A DNA stretch of 41,626 nt from SIG588 sp045599305 (GTDB lineage: Bacteria > Bacillota > Clostridia > Oscillospirales > Acutalibacteraceae), in the NCBI GenBank assembly GCA_045599305.1, contig JAZRVU010000013.1:1-41626 (forward strand), read 5' to 3'. The translations under genes were made by a program, and so were the position numbers. The notes beneath the pieces are model-generated. The model was not told where the DNA came from and ran no database searches. It was given only the letters and a program-made list of their open reading frames with translations. Numbering within the stretch: the stretch's first letter is position 1; the number at the start of each line of letters is the position of its first letter. Positions 25,856 through 33,764 of this stretch are shown piece after piece.

Positions 25856-26074
25856 TATTTGGGTCTGCCGGAGCATCTGGTGGAAAAGCCGCCAATCGAC
25901 GGTCTGTGCGGCCTCACCGACGAGCAAAAGCTCGGCTTCACCTATGCGGAGCTGGACCGCTACATCCGCGAGGGTGTGGAGCCCACACCCGAAAAGAAAG
26001 AGAAGATCGACCGCCTGCACCGCCAAAACCTTTTTAAACTCGAACTTATGCCCTGCTTCCCCTACGGAGAATAA
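25850..26074 (+). pseudogene. 3' fragment of NAD(+) synthetase (nadE)
   Basis: The plus-strand frame encodes about 74 residues, beginning GRYLGLPEHLVEKPPIDGL and including DEQKLGFTYAELDRYIREG and a C-terminal HRQNLFKLELMPCFPY. This matches the C-terminal part of ammonia-dependent NAD synthetase, which contains the P-loop partner helices but not the catalytic P-loop itself. The 5' three quarters of the gene is absent and is replaced by the antisense of the GGGtGRT copy at a shared GCCGGCCGC. The fragment keeps a proper stop and terminator. It has no promoter or start, so it is a non-functional remnant. Confidence 0.85.
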
Positions 26075-26082
26075 AAAATGTC

Positions 26083-26118
26083 AAAGAGGCTGATGTCAGT
26101 GACATCAGCCTCTTTTTG
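26083..26118. terminator. Bidirectional terminator between the nadE fragment and the lipoprotein gene
   Basis: A 16-bp dyad (26083-26098 with 26100-26115) followed by T on the plus strand and a weaker T tract on the minus strand. A degraded, similar-looking hairpin occurs at 29415-29455. Confidence 0.85.
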
Positions 26119-26131
26119 ATAAAGCAGTACA

Positions 26132-27199
26132 TTACCTCTCTTCTGCGGGGGGCAACGGCATTTTGTAAAGGCACTTACCGTCAAACCAATACACATCGGT
26201 ATCACCCGTTGGCCAATAGATATCCCACGTCGGCAAATAATACAGGCTCTCGCTCTCGCCCGTTACGGGATCCACACGGTACCAACGATAAAACTTTGTT
26301 TTGTTCGACGGGCCATCATAGGTACAGGCCAACACGTACTCTTCCCCCGGCACCGGCGGCATATAAAACTCTGCCAACACTTCATTATTCCACATAAACC
26401 ATTTGTCGGCATCATCCACACGGAAAACTTTATATGTATACATCTCTATTGCAGAATCCATAGGCGGCGCAACCGACCACAAGGTCGTGCGGCCGTAAAA
26501 GGACGGAAAAGCGATTGTGCTGTCGGTCGGGTCGCACAGTACCGTGGTCTGTTTTTTGGCAATATCAAATGCGTTCAGTGCATTCATGCTGCCGTAATAC
26601 ACCACACCGTCCAACATGGCGGCACCGGTGATGTAGTGCGGCGACACCTCAACAAACTCCTCGGCGGCAATATTATACAGCCACAGACCGGTGCTTTCTT
26701 CCCCCGTGCACAGCAAATACCCGTTTCGATAATCCATGGGAGTGACACTCTTTTCGGAAAACTTCTCCGGCAAATTGAATGTGCGCACTTTAAGTCCACC
26801 GTATGTATGAAGAACTAATGTATTGTCCCTGCAGTAGCACAGCAACGCATTATTCCCGAGAGTCCGGTAGCTCAGTACATTTGTCACCACCGGCTCTTGA
26901 TCGGTTACGTTATTGATCGCCTCGACATCCACCACACGATACAACAGCTTGTCGTGCAACACAAACATCGTGCCGTTTTGCGCTTTTTGAATGTTACCAA
27001 AACTTGAAAATGTCGTTTCGCCACTTTCGGCTGCGGTAAGTGCTTTCAAAAACGCCGCTTTGTCGGCCGCCGCATTCTCGGTGGATTCGCCGTGAGTGGT
27101 CGTGGTGGAGGTCGTATTGGGATTAGGTGTTTTTTCATCGCCACAACCATAAAGAAGCAGCATAAATGTGAAAGTTACTAAAACTGCAATTGTTCTCAT
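26132..27199 (-). CDS. Secreted lipoprotein of unknown function in the AT-rich island
   Basis: The ATG at 27199 is chosen over 27223 because GGGAGGT lies just upstream and it starts the signal peptide MRTIAVLVTFTFMLLLYGC, with Cys19 as the lipidation site. The product has about 355 residues. A Thr/Asn/Ser-rich linker is followed by repeated short beta-strand motifs ending in Tyr, Trp and Asp-Gly turns (NGTMFVLHDKLLYRV, DGVVYYGSMNALNAF, DVYWFDGKCLYKM). This resembles a DUF5050-like beta-propeller, but the match is by pattern only. Its start overlaps the stop of the upstream M23 gene in ATGA, so the two are translationally coupled and probably act together at the surface. Confidence 0.75.
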   Translation of the reverse strand: MRTIAVLVTFTFMLLLYGCGDEKTPNPNTTSTTTTHGESTENAAADKAAFLKALTAAESGETTFSSFGNIQKAQNGTMFVLHDKLLYRVVDVEAINNVTDQEPVVTNVLSYRTLGNNALLCYCRDNTLVLHTYGGLKVRTFNLPEKFSEKSVTPMDYRNGYLLCTGEESTGLWLYNIAAEEFVEVSPHYITGAAMLDGVVYYGSMNALNAFDIAKKQTTVLCDPTDSTIAFPSFYGRTTLWSVAPPMDSAIEMYTYKVFRVDDADKWFMWNNEVLAEFYMPPVPGEEYVLACTYDGPSNKTKFYRWYRVDPVTGESESLYYLPTWDIYWPTGDTDVYWFDGKCLYKMPLPPAEER

Positions 27200-29184
27200 A
27201 TAGCACCTCCCGTTTCCAGCCATATCTTTGGATCAATCCATAGTTGATTTCGGCAAAGACGATAATATGCGGCATCTCCGGTTAAATTCGCAGGAAAATT
27301 CCCTGCCACACCCAAATGTAAATGTGCACCATGACTATTCCCGGTATTTCCAACATACCCTATGACACTGTCTTGATACACATAATTCCCAACAACAACC
27401 GTGGACTCCGCTTGCATATGTGCATACAGGGCGACATGATTGTTTCCATAACGAATCCCCACATAGTACCCATACGAGGCAGTAGTAGAACCGCCTTTGA
27501 AAATTACTTTTCCCATACCAGAAGCCTTTATTGGCGTACCTTCACTGACGCCATTTATATCCTGACCGCGGTGAATACCATTGTGTACTGAACAAGTACA
27601 ACCAAAACCATCAGCAAGCCGGCCGCCTTCTACAGGAAAAGACATGTTTCGATATGTAATCACAAGGCACACTCTATTTGCACCACATTCAGTGCTTTCG
27701 AAAGTATGGCTGATAACATTTTCGCCTTGGTATACTTTAAACATAAGCCCTTTGGTCGCAGTTCCAACATTAGCGCCTTCCGGACTGTGTATCCAATCGC
27801 GTATAGCCGATCCTATATCGAAATTATACCAATTTCCAGATCCTGTGGTTTGCCCAATTGCAGGAAAACCAACTCCCCCACCTACACCGCGGGTGGCTAC
27901 AAACGTGCCCTCACCGGTAAATTCGTCTATCGTTGCAGTTGCACCATTATTAGCGCTATAAGTTTCTTCCCAATCACTTAAATAAGTATAACCGTCTACC
28001 CATCCCTGTGCTGTTATATCAGTAATGTCATGCAGCCAAAGGTTAGCTGCGGTAATCGTTCCACGACCACCAAGAAAGTTTAGATTACTGTTTGTATTTG
28101 TTGGGTCATCTAAACCGGGAAAACCAATTACAAATCTTGATTCAGAGGTCCTTTGATCTGTAACGAAACGTTGTGCATACAGATCACCTTCACCATCGCG
28201 AAACACCGTTCCGCTTGAATAGTCGTTATTCCCAGAATACATTAGTGACATATCTTTAATTTTCTTTTCTGCGCTTCCTTCATTGTTGATGATAACTTCC
28301 AAAGAAGTAGTTACCGCAGAAGATGAGGCAGAACTTGTGAATATATCGCCAATTACAACAACGAGAGACCAATAATTTTTCTCTAATGCACGCAGCTCGT
28401 AACGACAATTTGCAATTTTATTAGAAGAACAAAATACAGATAATCCCGAAATTTGTCCCACTATTCTTTGAGATAAGGAATCCTTAATGTGTATGTAATC
28501 GCCTCGTTGGGACAACACCAACTCTAAATCAGCAGTATGGATTATAAATTCATAATTTTCTTTTTCGGGTGCTTGACTAAATGTAAACTGATTGACAAAC
28601 CCATTAAATGTAGGTATCGCTCGCAATTCAGTTTGTTCATTAAAAACGTTTGAATAGGAGACACAATTCTCGTTGGAAGAACTCAAAGCAGCTACACTTT
28701 TTTTGGATCCCGCCGATTCAAAGGCGGGATAAAGTGTTAAATTATAATTTTGAAACTCCAATCGTATTCCAGATTCAGAAGAAATCTGCTTTGGGAAATA
28801 TGTTCTTATATCATTTTCTCTATTCACATATTGAAAATTCCTTCCGTAATCACTTTTTTCATTTAAAACAGTAAGCGTGTTACTTTTATCTTTAACTTCT
28901 CCGTTTTCATTTATATATTTTACATTTTCCCCAAAAACGTATAAGGTTTCTGTACCATCACTGTTTTCAAAAAGCAGCGTATCAAGTCCATCCTCTTTTT
29001 CTGCCAATCTTTTAATATGTTGTGCATCTTTCGCAGTTTCCAATGAGATAACTTCCGGAAGAACCATTTTCCCCGCAGAAACTGTTTGCACAGTCCTTTC
29101 ACTATTTTCTGCAAAAGCGAAAATCCCCACGGGCATTGCGAGTAGAATGGCCAAACAAACAATATATGCAAAAAATTTTTTCAT
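27196..29184 (-). CDS. Secreted protein with DNRLRE-like region and C-terminal M23 peptidase domain
   Basis: The ATG at 29184 follows AAAGGAG and begins a Sec signal peptide (MKKFFAYIVCLAILLAMPVG, cut near 30); an ATG at 29217 is less likely. The product has about 662 residues. The N-terminal 350 residues resemble the leader part of wall-associated Rhs-type proteins (YVFGENVKYINENGEVKDKS). A DNRLRE-like beta domain follows (NWYNFDIGSAIRDWI, GLMFKVY). Residues about 530-640 form an M23/LytM zinc peptidase with H-x3-D (HRGQD) and HLHLG metal ligands, so it may cleave peptidoglycan cross-bridges. The base composition is clearly more AT-rich than the surrounding genes, which suggests transfer. 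Confidence 0.82.
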   Translation of the reverse strand: MKKFFAYIVCLAILLAMPVGIFAFAENSERTVQTVSAGKMVLPEVISLETAKDAQHIKRLAEKEDGLDTLLFENSDGTETLYVFGENVKYINENGEVKDKSNTLTVLNEKSDYGRNFQYVNRENDIRTYFPKQISSESGIRLEFQNYNLTLYPAFESAGSKKSVAALSSSNENCVSYSNVFNEQTELRAIPTFNGFVNQFTFSQAPEKENYEFIIHTADLELVLSQRGDYIHIKDSLSQRIVGQISGLSVFCSSNKIANCRYELRALEKNYWSLVVVIGDIFTSSASSSAVTTSLEVIINNEGSAEKKIKDMSLMYSGNNDYSSGTVFRDGEGDLYAQRFVTDQRTSESRFVIGFPGLDDPTNTNSNLNFLGGRGTITAANLWLHDITDITAQGWVDGYTYLSDWEETYSANNGATATIDEFTGEGTFVATRGVGGGVGFPAIGQTTGSGNWYNFDIGSAIRDWIHSPEGANVGTATKGLMFKVYQGENVISHTFESTECGANRVCLVITYRNMSFPVEGGRLADGFGCTCSVHNGIHRGQDINGVSEGTPIKASGMGKVIFKGGSTTASYGYYVGIRYGNNHVALYAHMQAESTVVVGNYVYQDSVIGYVGNTGNSHGAHLHLGVAGNFPANLTGDAAYYRLCRNQLWIDPKIWLETGGAI

Positions 29185-29342
29185 AAACTTTCTCCTTTCT
29201 GTTGTTACTTGATACATTTACTATTAATCAATAAAAAGAATGAATTAACTACAGCAGGGTACTAACTAAAAGAGGAAGAAAAACAAGTTTTATAACTTCA
29301 TTGGAATCACCGCTTTCATTTATTTGCTATTTTTCCAACCAA

Positions 29343-29371
29343 ACTATATCATAATTTTAAACAAATTTCAA
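29343..29371 (-). promoter_or_regulatory. Candidate promoter of the M23 peptidase and lipoprotein operon
   Basis: Minus strand: TTGAAA (29366-29371), 17-base spacer, TATAGT (29343-29348), about 160 bases before the M23 start. The flanking 29220-29460 is AT-rich and holds no gene; a loose hairpin with T tail at 29415-29455 may end the GGGtGRT transcript. Confidence 0.5.
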
Positions 29372-29491
29372 TATATTTATAACAGTCTTTAATTATTTTG
29401 TTCAAATCGACGATAAAAAGGGCTAATGTCGTGGACATCGGCCTCTGTTTTTCTGTATCGGTACCACATTTTTTAACGTGTTTCGAGATTC

Positions 29492-30502
29492 TTATTTCAG
29501 AGCCTCTTCCACAGCCACGGCACAAGCCACGGTGGCACCGACCATCGGGTTGTTACCCATGCCGATGAGACCCATCATCTCCACGTGCGCGGGCACGGAG
29601 GAGGAACCGGCGAACTGTGCGTCGGAGTGCATACGGCCCATGGTGTCGGTCAGACCGTAGGAGGAGGGGCCGGCCGCCATGTTATCCGGGTGCAGCGTGC
29701 GGCCCGTGCCGCCGCCGGAGGCCACGGAGAAATACTTCTTGCCGTTTTCGACCGTCCACTTCTTGTAGGTGCCGGCCACGGGATGCTGGAAGCGGGTGGG
29801 GTTGGTGGAGTTACCGGTGATGGAAACGCCCACGTTTTCGAGCTTCATGATCGCCACGCCCTCGGGCACGTTGTCGGCGCCGTAGCACTTGACATCGGCG
29901 CGGGGGCCCTTGGAGAAGGCCTTGGTCTCCACGACGGTGACTTCCTCGGCATAGGGATCGAACTTGGTCTCCACATAGGTGAAGCCGTTAATGCGGCTGA
30001 TGATATAGGCGGCATCCTTGCCCAGACCGTTGAGGATGACGCGCAGGGGCTGCCGGCGCACCTTGTTCGCGTTCAGCGCGATCTTGATGGCGCCCTCGGC
30101 GGCGGCGAAGGACTCGTGACCGGCGAGGAAGCAGAAGCACTCGGTCTCCTCGGAGAGGAGCATTTTGCCCAGATTGCCGTGGCCCAGACCGACCTTGCGG
30201 TTTTCGGCGACGGAGCCGGGGATGCAGAAGGACTGCAGACCGATACCGATGTTGGCGGCGGCGGTGGCGGCGGACTTGTCGCCGGTGCGCTCGGCCTCTT
30301 TCAGCGCGATCGCGGAGCCGACGGTGTAGGCCCACTTGGCATTTTCAAAGCAGATGGGCTGGGTCTCCTGCACGGTGGTGTAGGGGTCGATGCCGTACTT
30401 TGCGCAGATCTCCTTGCATTCGTCGACAGAGGAGATGCCGTATTCTTTCAGAACGCCGAGGATCTTGGCCTCGCGTCTCTCATACCCTTCAAACTGTGCC
30501 AT
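29492..30502 (-). CDS. GGGtGRT protein, conserved Clostridia protein of unknown role
   Basis: The 336-residue protein carries the family hallmark SGGGTGRTLHPDNM near residues 267-280 and the C-terminal block GLTDTMGRMHSDAQF. It is a conserved Firmicutes protein named after its motif, with no established activity. It is mostly soluble, with no signal peptide or membrane helix. It follows an Fe-S scaffold-like gene by 14 bases. That pairing is widespread as far as I recall, and suggests a role in metal or cluster handling. Only the 3' end of this gene is duplicated at 25667-25855. The ATG is chosen by GAGGGAATG context and the short intergenic gap. Confidence 0.9.
   Translation of the reverse strand: MAQFEGYERREAKILGVLKEYGISSVDECKEICAKYGIDPYTTVQETQPICFENAKWAYTVGSAIALKEAERTGDKSAATAAANIGIGLQSFCIPGSVAENRKVGLGHGNLGKMLLSEETECFCFLAGHESFAAAEGAIKIALNANKVRRQPLRVILNGLGKDAAYIISRINGFTYVETKFDPYAEEVTVVETKAFSKGPRADVKCYGADNVPEGVAIMKLENVGVSITGNSTNPTRFQHPVAGTYKKWTVENGKKYFSVASGGGTGRTLHPDNMAAGPSSYGLTDTMGRMHSDAQFAGSSSVPAHVEMMGLIGMGNNPMVGATVACAVAVEEALK
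29498..29677. repeat. Right copy of the 180-bp direct repeat, inside the intact GGGtGRT gene
   Basis: Matches 25676-25855 with scattered substitutions and no gaps. It forms the 3' end of the intact gene and marks the other boundary of the AT-rich island. Confidence 0.92.
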
Positions 30503-30516
30503 CTCGCATTCCCTCC

Positions 30517-31218
30517 TCAGTCTTTGCGCGGGTCAATGAACTTGACCGCGCCGTCTTCCGCCGTGAAGCGGCCATAGTGACCGAGCGACTTCTCATACGC
30601 TTCGTTCGGCTCCATACCCTTCTTGATGAAGTCGGTCATCTTGCCCAGCGACACGAACTCATAGCCGATCACTTCATCGTTCTCGTCCAGCGCCATCTTG
30701 GTGCAGTAGCCCTCGGTCATTTCGAGGTAACGCACGCCCTTCTTCTTGGTGCCGTACATGGTGCCGACCATGGAGCGGTAGCCCTTACCGAGGTCTTCCA
30801 TACCGGCGCCGATGACCAGGCCGTCGTCCGAGAAAGCGGACTGGCTGCGGCCGTAGACGATCTGCAAAAACAGCTCGCGCATGGCGGTGTTGATAGCGTC
30901 GCACACCAGGTCGGTGTTCAGCGCCTCGAGCACGGTCTTGCCGGGCAGGATCTCGGCCGCCATAGCGGCGGAGTGGGTCATACCGGAGCAGCCGATCGTC
31001 TCGACCAGCGCCTCTTCAATGATACCGTTTTTCACGTTCAGCGAGAGCTTGCAGGCGCCCTGCTGCGGGGCGCACCAGCCCACACCGTGGGTATACGCGG
31101 AGATATCGGTGATCTCCTTCGCCTCGATCCACTTGCCTTCCTCCGGAATGGGGGCGGGGCCGTGGTGCGGGCCTTTTTTCACAACACACATCTGTTCCAC
31201 TTCATGGGAATAATTCAT
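30517..31218 (-). CDS. NifU-like iron-sulfur cluster assembly scaffold protein
   Basis: The 233-residue protein has an N-terminal half resembling the IscU/NifU-N fold, with Cys-containing blocks WCAPQQGACKL and VETIGCSGMTHSAAMAAE and a later Cys in DLVCDAINTAM. These supply plausible Fe-S ligands. The C-terminal part (GVRYLEMTEGYCTKMALDEN) is specific to the variant paired with GGGtGRT proteins. It is not the canonical SUF scaffold and no sufB/C/S genes are nearby. AAAGGAG precedes the ATG, and the operon promoter lies about 60 bases upstream. The function with GGGtGRT is unknown; cluster scaffolding is inferred from the family name. Confidence 0.85.
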   Translation of the reverse strand: MNYSHEVEQMCVVKKGPHHGPAPIPEEGKWIEAKEITDISAYTHGVGWCAPQQGACKLSLNVKNGIIEEALVETIGCSGMTHSAAMAAEILPGKTVLEALNTDLVCDAINTAMRELFLQIVYGRSQSAFSDDGLVIGAGMEDLGKGYRSMVGTMYGTKKKGVRYLEMTEGYCTKMALDENDEVIGYEFVSLGKMTDFIKKGMEPNEAYEKSLGHYGRFTAEDGAVKFIDPRKD

Positions 31219-31271
31219 GCAAAGGAACTCCTTTCGATTTGAATCCGGCGTGTCCGAACGCCAACAGGTTT

Positions 31272-31300
31272 ATTATAACGAATTATTTCCGTTTGTGCAA
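31272..31300 (-). promoter_or_regulatory. Sigma-A promoter of the scaffold/GGGtGRT operon
   Basis: Minus strand: TTGCAC (31295-31300), 17-base spacer, TATAAT (31272-31277). The leader to the ATG at 31218 is about 47 bases. Confidence 0.75.
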
Positions 31301-31342
31301 GGGCTTTATACAAGGAATTTGAATTTTTTGCCATGACCGGTC

Positions 31343-31376
31343 AAAAAAATGTCTCTCTGCCGCCCGGCAGAGAGAC
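31343..31376 (-). terminator. Terminator after mrnC
   Basis: 12-bp arms GTCTCTCTGCCG and complement (31351-31376), followed by seven T residues on the minus strand (31343-31349). Confidence 0.9.
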
Positions 31377-31386
31377 TTTCCCTTGT

Positions 31387-31782
31387 TCACATTTTGTCGA
31401 TGGCGGCCATCGCCGCGGCAAACAGCTCGCGCAGACGGTCGCGTTGGGCGCCCAGATACAGCCAGCCGAACAGCGCCTCCAGCCCGGTGGCGCGGTGATA
31501 TTCGGGCGAGTTGCGGGTGGTGTGGGCGTTGCGCCCGCGGCGGAAGACCGCCTCCTCCTGCTCGGTCAGCAGGGGGAGCAGCGCCTCCACGGCGGCCGCC
31601 TGCGCCTCGGCGCGCACCAGATCGACGGATGCCTTGTGCAGGGTGCCCACCGGGCGGTTGGCCTCGCAGGCCAGGTGCTCACGCACCATCAGGCCGTAGA
31701 CGCCGTCCCCCACGAAGGCGAGGGTCAGCGGGCTGAGCGCGGCCGGATCCACCTCTTCGGCCAGCAGACGCGGTGTGTCCAT
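31387..31782 (-). CDS. mrnC: Mini-ribonuclease III
   Basis: Mini-III trims 23S rRNA precursors in Gram-positive bacteria. The 131-residue product is one RNase III catalytic domain with no dsRNA-binding domain, the usual Mini-III length. LTLAFVGDGVYGLMVREHL holds the first metal-ligand Asp (signature usually A-[FY]-[VI]-G-D). RNAHTTRNSPEYHRATGLEA and LFGWLYLGAQ hold the second catalytic helix, with a Glu in the metal site. The start lies 14 bases after obgE, so it is the last gene of the rplU to mrnC cluster, and its own terminator follows. Usually mrnC sits next to cysS; here it follows obgE. Confidence 0.93.
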   Translation of the reverse strand: MDTPRLLAEEVDPAALSPLTLAFVGDGVYGLMVREHLACEANRPVGTLHKASVDLVRAEAQAAAVEALLPLLTEQEEAVFRRGRNAHTTRNSPEYHRATGLEALFGWLYLGAQRDRLRELFAAAMAAIDKM

Positions 31783-31796
31783 TCCCGATCCCTCCG

Positions 31797-33062
31797 TCAG
31801 TTCACGAATTCAAAGTCGAAATCATACAGGCTCACGGTGTCGCCCTCCTGCACGCCCGCTTCACGCAGGGCGTCGATCACGCCGGAGGATTGCAGCACCC
31901 GCTGGAAATACTGCAGGCTCTCGTAATCGTCGATGTCGATGGTGCGCAGTACCGGCAGCAGCCAGTCCGCCTCCACGAAATAGACGCCGTCGTGCACCTC
32001 GATGACGGGACGGCGGTCGGTCTGCACCTCCACGGGCGCGGGCGCCTCCGGCTCGAACGCACGGATGGGCGGCAGGGTGGCCAATTGCTCGGCGCAGGCC
32101 TTGACCAGTTCGTCGGTGCCGTGCGCGATCGCCGCCATGAGGGGGAAAAACCGATAACCGCGGCGTTCCACCTCGGCGGCAAAGGCCGCCACGGCCTCGT
32201 CGCTCGTCAGATCGCACTTGTTGCCGGCCACCAGCATGGGCAGCTCGGCCAGCGCGGGGTTGAACTCCCGCAGTTCGCGGTTGATAGTGTCGAAATCGGC
32301 CAGCGGGTCACGTCCCTCGCTGCCCGCCACGTCCACCACGTGTACCAGCAGGCGGCAGCGCTCGACATGGCGCAGAAAATCATGGCCGAGCCCCACGCCC
32401 TCGCTGGCGCCCTCGATGATGCCGGGGATGTCGGCCATCACGAAGGAGGTGCCCTGTGCCACCCGCACCACCCCCAACACGGGGGACAGGGTGGTGAAAT
32501 GATAGTCCGCGATGGCGGGCTTCGCCTCGCTGACCACCGAAATAAGGGTGGATTTGCCCACATTGGGGAAGGCGACCAGACCCACGTCCGCGAGCAGCTT
32601 GAGTTCCAGCCGCAATTCCCACTCCTCGCCCGGCACGCCGGGCTTGGCAAAGCGCGGTGCCTGCCGCGTGGGGGTGGCAAAATGCTGGTTGCCCCAGCCG
32701 CCCTTGCCGCCGTGTGCCGCGATGAACGGCTCGTCGGACGACATATCCGCCATCAGGCGGCCGGTGGCGTTATCGAAGATCAGCGTGCCGCGGGGCACAC
32801 GGATGACCAGATCGGCCCCCGCCCTGCCGAAGCAGCGCTTGGCGCCGCCGGGCTGCCCGTTTTCGGCCGCATACTTGCGCTTGTAGCGGAAGTCCGCCAA
32901 CGTGTTGCAGTTGTCCTCCGCCATGAACACGATGTTGCCGCCGTGCCCGCCGTCCCCGCCGTCGGGGCCGCCGGACGCGACGTATTTTTCGCGGTGGAAC
33001 GACACCGCACCGTTGCCGCCGTTACCGGCGCGCACGGAAATGACTGCCTTGTCGATGAACAT
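31797..33062 (-). CDS. obgE: GTPase ObgE/CgtA
   Basis: Obg is an essential ribosome-associated GTPase in 50S assembly and, in Bacillus, sporulation. The ATG at 33062 is chosen because AAGGAGG lies 6 bases before it and the family N-terminus MFIDKAVISVRAGNGGNGAV begins there; the open frame runs upstream without homology. The 421 residues comprise a glycine-rich Obg fold (1-158), a G domain with FPNVGKST, DIPGIIEGAS and NKCD, and a C-terminal OCT domain (from about residue 340) typical of Firmicutes Obg. A terminator-like hairpin lies just before it. Confidence 0.97.
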   Translation of the reverse strand: MFIDKAVISVRAGNGGNGAVSFHREKYVASGGPDGGDGGHGGNIVFMAEDNCNTLADFRYKRKYAAENGQPGGAKRCFGRAGADLVIRVPRGTLIFDNATGRLMADMSSDEPFIAAHGGKGGWGNQHFATPTRQAPRFAKPGVPGEEWELRLELKLLADVGLVAFPNVGKSTLISVVSEAKPAIADYHFTTLSPVLGVVRVAQGTSFVMADIPGIIEGASEGVGLGHDFLRHVERCRLLVHVVDVAGSEGRDPLADFDTINRELREFNPALAELPMLVAGNKCDLTSDEAVAAFAAEVERRGYRFFPLMAAIAHGTDELVKACAEQLATLPPIRAFEPEAPAPVEVQTDRRPVIEVHDGVYFVEADWLLPVLRTIDIDDYESLQYFQRVLQSSGVIDALREAGVQEGDTVSLYDFDFEFVN

Positions 33063-33077
33063 GGAGGGCCTCCTTTG

Positions 33078-33112
33078 AAAAAAATGGGGGCAGACCTGCG
33101 GTCTACCCCCGT
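33078..33112 (-). terminator. Terminator-like hairpin between rpmA and obgE
   Basis: Arms GGGGGCAGACC and near-complement (33086-33110, one mismatch) followed on the minus strand by a T run (33078-33085). It may partly attenuate transcription into obgE, for which no separate promoter is evident. Confidence 0.75.
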
Positions 33113-33126
33113 TTGTGCGTGTGAAC

Positions 33127-33411
33127 TTACTGCTCGACCGCGTAAACGCTGACGCGCTTGCGATCCTTGCCGACGCGCTCGAAACGCACGGTACCGTCCG
33201 CCGTGGCGAACAGGGTGTCATCGGAACCGATGCCCACGTTGGTGCCGGGATGGATGTGGGTGCCGCGCTGACGCACGAGGATGTTGCCCGCGAGGACGAA
33301 CTGGCCGTCCGCGCGCTTCACACCAAGACGCTTGGACTCGGAGTCACGGCCGTTCTTGGTGGAGCCAACGCCCTTTTTATGAGCAAAAAGTTGAATGTTG
33401 AGGTTCAGCAT
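33127..33411 (-). CDS. rpmA: 50S ribosomal protein L27 with N-terminal cleavable extension
   Basis: The ATG at 33411 gives MLNLNIQLFAHKKGVGSTKN, 94 residues in total. The peptide before AHKKG is the extension found in Firmicutes L27 that is cut by protease Prp after the N-I-Q-L-F motif, exposing the tail that contacts the peptidyl transferase centre. The L27 signature GVKRADGQFVLAGNILVRQR is present. AAGGAAGGT precedes the ATG. It is encoded immediately downstream of prp, as in other Firmicutes. Confidence 0.97.
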   Translation of the reverse strand: MLNLNIQLFAHKKGVGSTKNGRDSESKRLGVKRADGQFVLAGNILVRQRGTHIHPGTNVGIGSDDTLFATADGTVRFERVGKDRKRVSVYAVEQ

Positions 33412-33448
33412 AACATGTGACCTTCCTTTCATGATGATCCGGCCGGCA

Positions 33449-33763
33449 TCACAGCGACACCGTGCCGAGCTGTATTTTTTCCGGGTATTGCCGCCGCAGC
33501 GCTTCGACGTGCTGCTGCAGCCCCCGCAGGATCTCCCCGCACCGGTCGAGATCGCACTCGGCCACCGAGAGGAGAAGATAACCGTCCCGCATCCGGGTGA
33601 CGGCGTGACAGCCGCACACGTCGGTGACGGTGTTGGCGGCCAGCAGAGCCGCCGAGGAAAGCGCCGCGCACACGATATCGGTGCCCCATTCCCCGCCGGC
33701 GTGACCGCAGATGCGAAAACCGCACAGCCGGTCACCGCGGGAGAGCATCGTGACGCGTACCAT
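33449..33763 (-). CDS. prp: Ribosomal-processing cysteine protease Prp
   Basis: The 104-residue protein (YsxB family, Pfam PF04327) lies between rplU and rpmA as in other Firmicutes. The catalytic His is in CGHAGGEWGTDIVCAALS and the Cys is the one in IVCAAL. Prp cleaves the N-terminal extension of L27. The ATG at 33763 immediately follows the rplU stop (TAAA-ATG), with a GAGG inside the rplU end as ribosome binding site, suggesting translational coupling. Confidence 0.93.
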   Translation of the reverse strand: MVRVTMLSRGDRLCGFRICGHAGGEWGTDIVCAALSSAALLAANTVTDVCGCHAVTRMRDGYLLLSVAECDLDRCGEILRGLQQHVEALRRQYPEKIQLGTVSL

Positions 33764-33764
33764 T

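Noticed and set aside
25667..26026. Minus-strand 119-codon frame in front of the truncated GGGtGRT copy
   Set aside because: Its first half is the antisense of the nadE fragment. Only the part up to 25855 is real GGGtGRT sequence.
25277..26074. Plus-strand 265-codon frame covering the nadE fragment as one gene
   Set aside because: Only the last part, from about 25850, resembles NAD synthetase. The N-terminal part is the antisense of the GGGtGRT copy and of the exporter leader, so it is a chimera, not a gene.
27199..27223. Longer N-terminus for the island lipoprotein starting at 27223
   Set aside because: The extra residues lie before the signal peptide and have no ribosome binding site; the ATG at 27199 has GGGAGGT in place.
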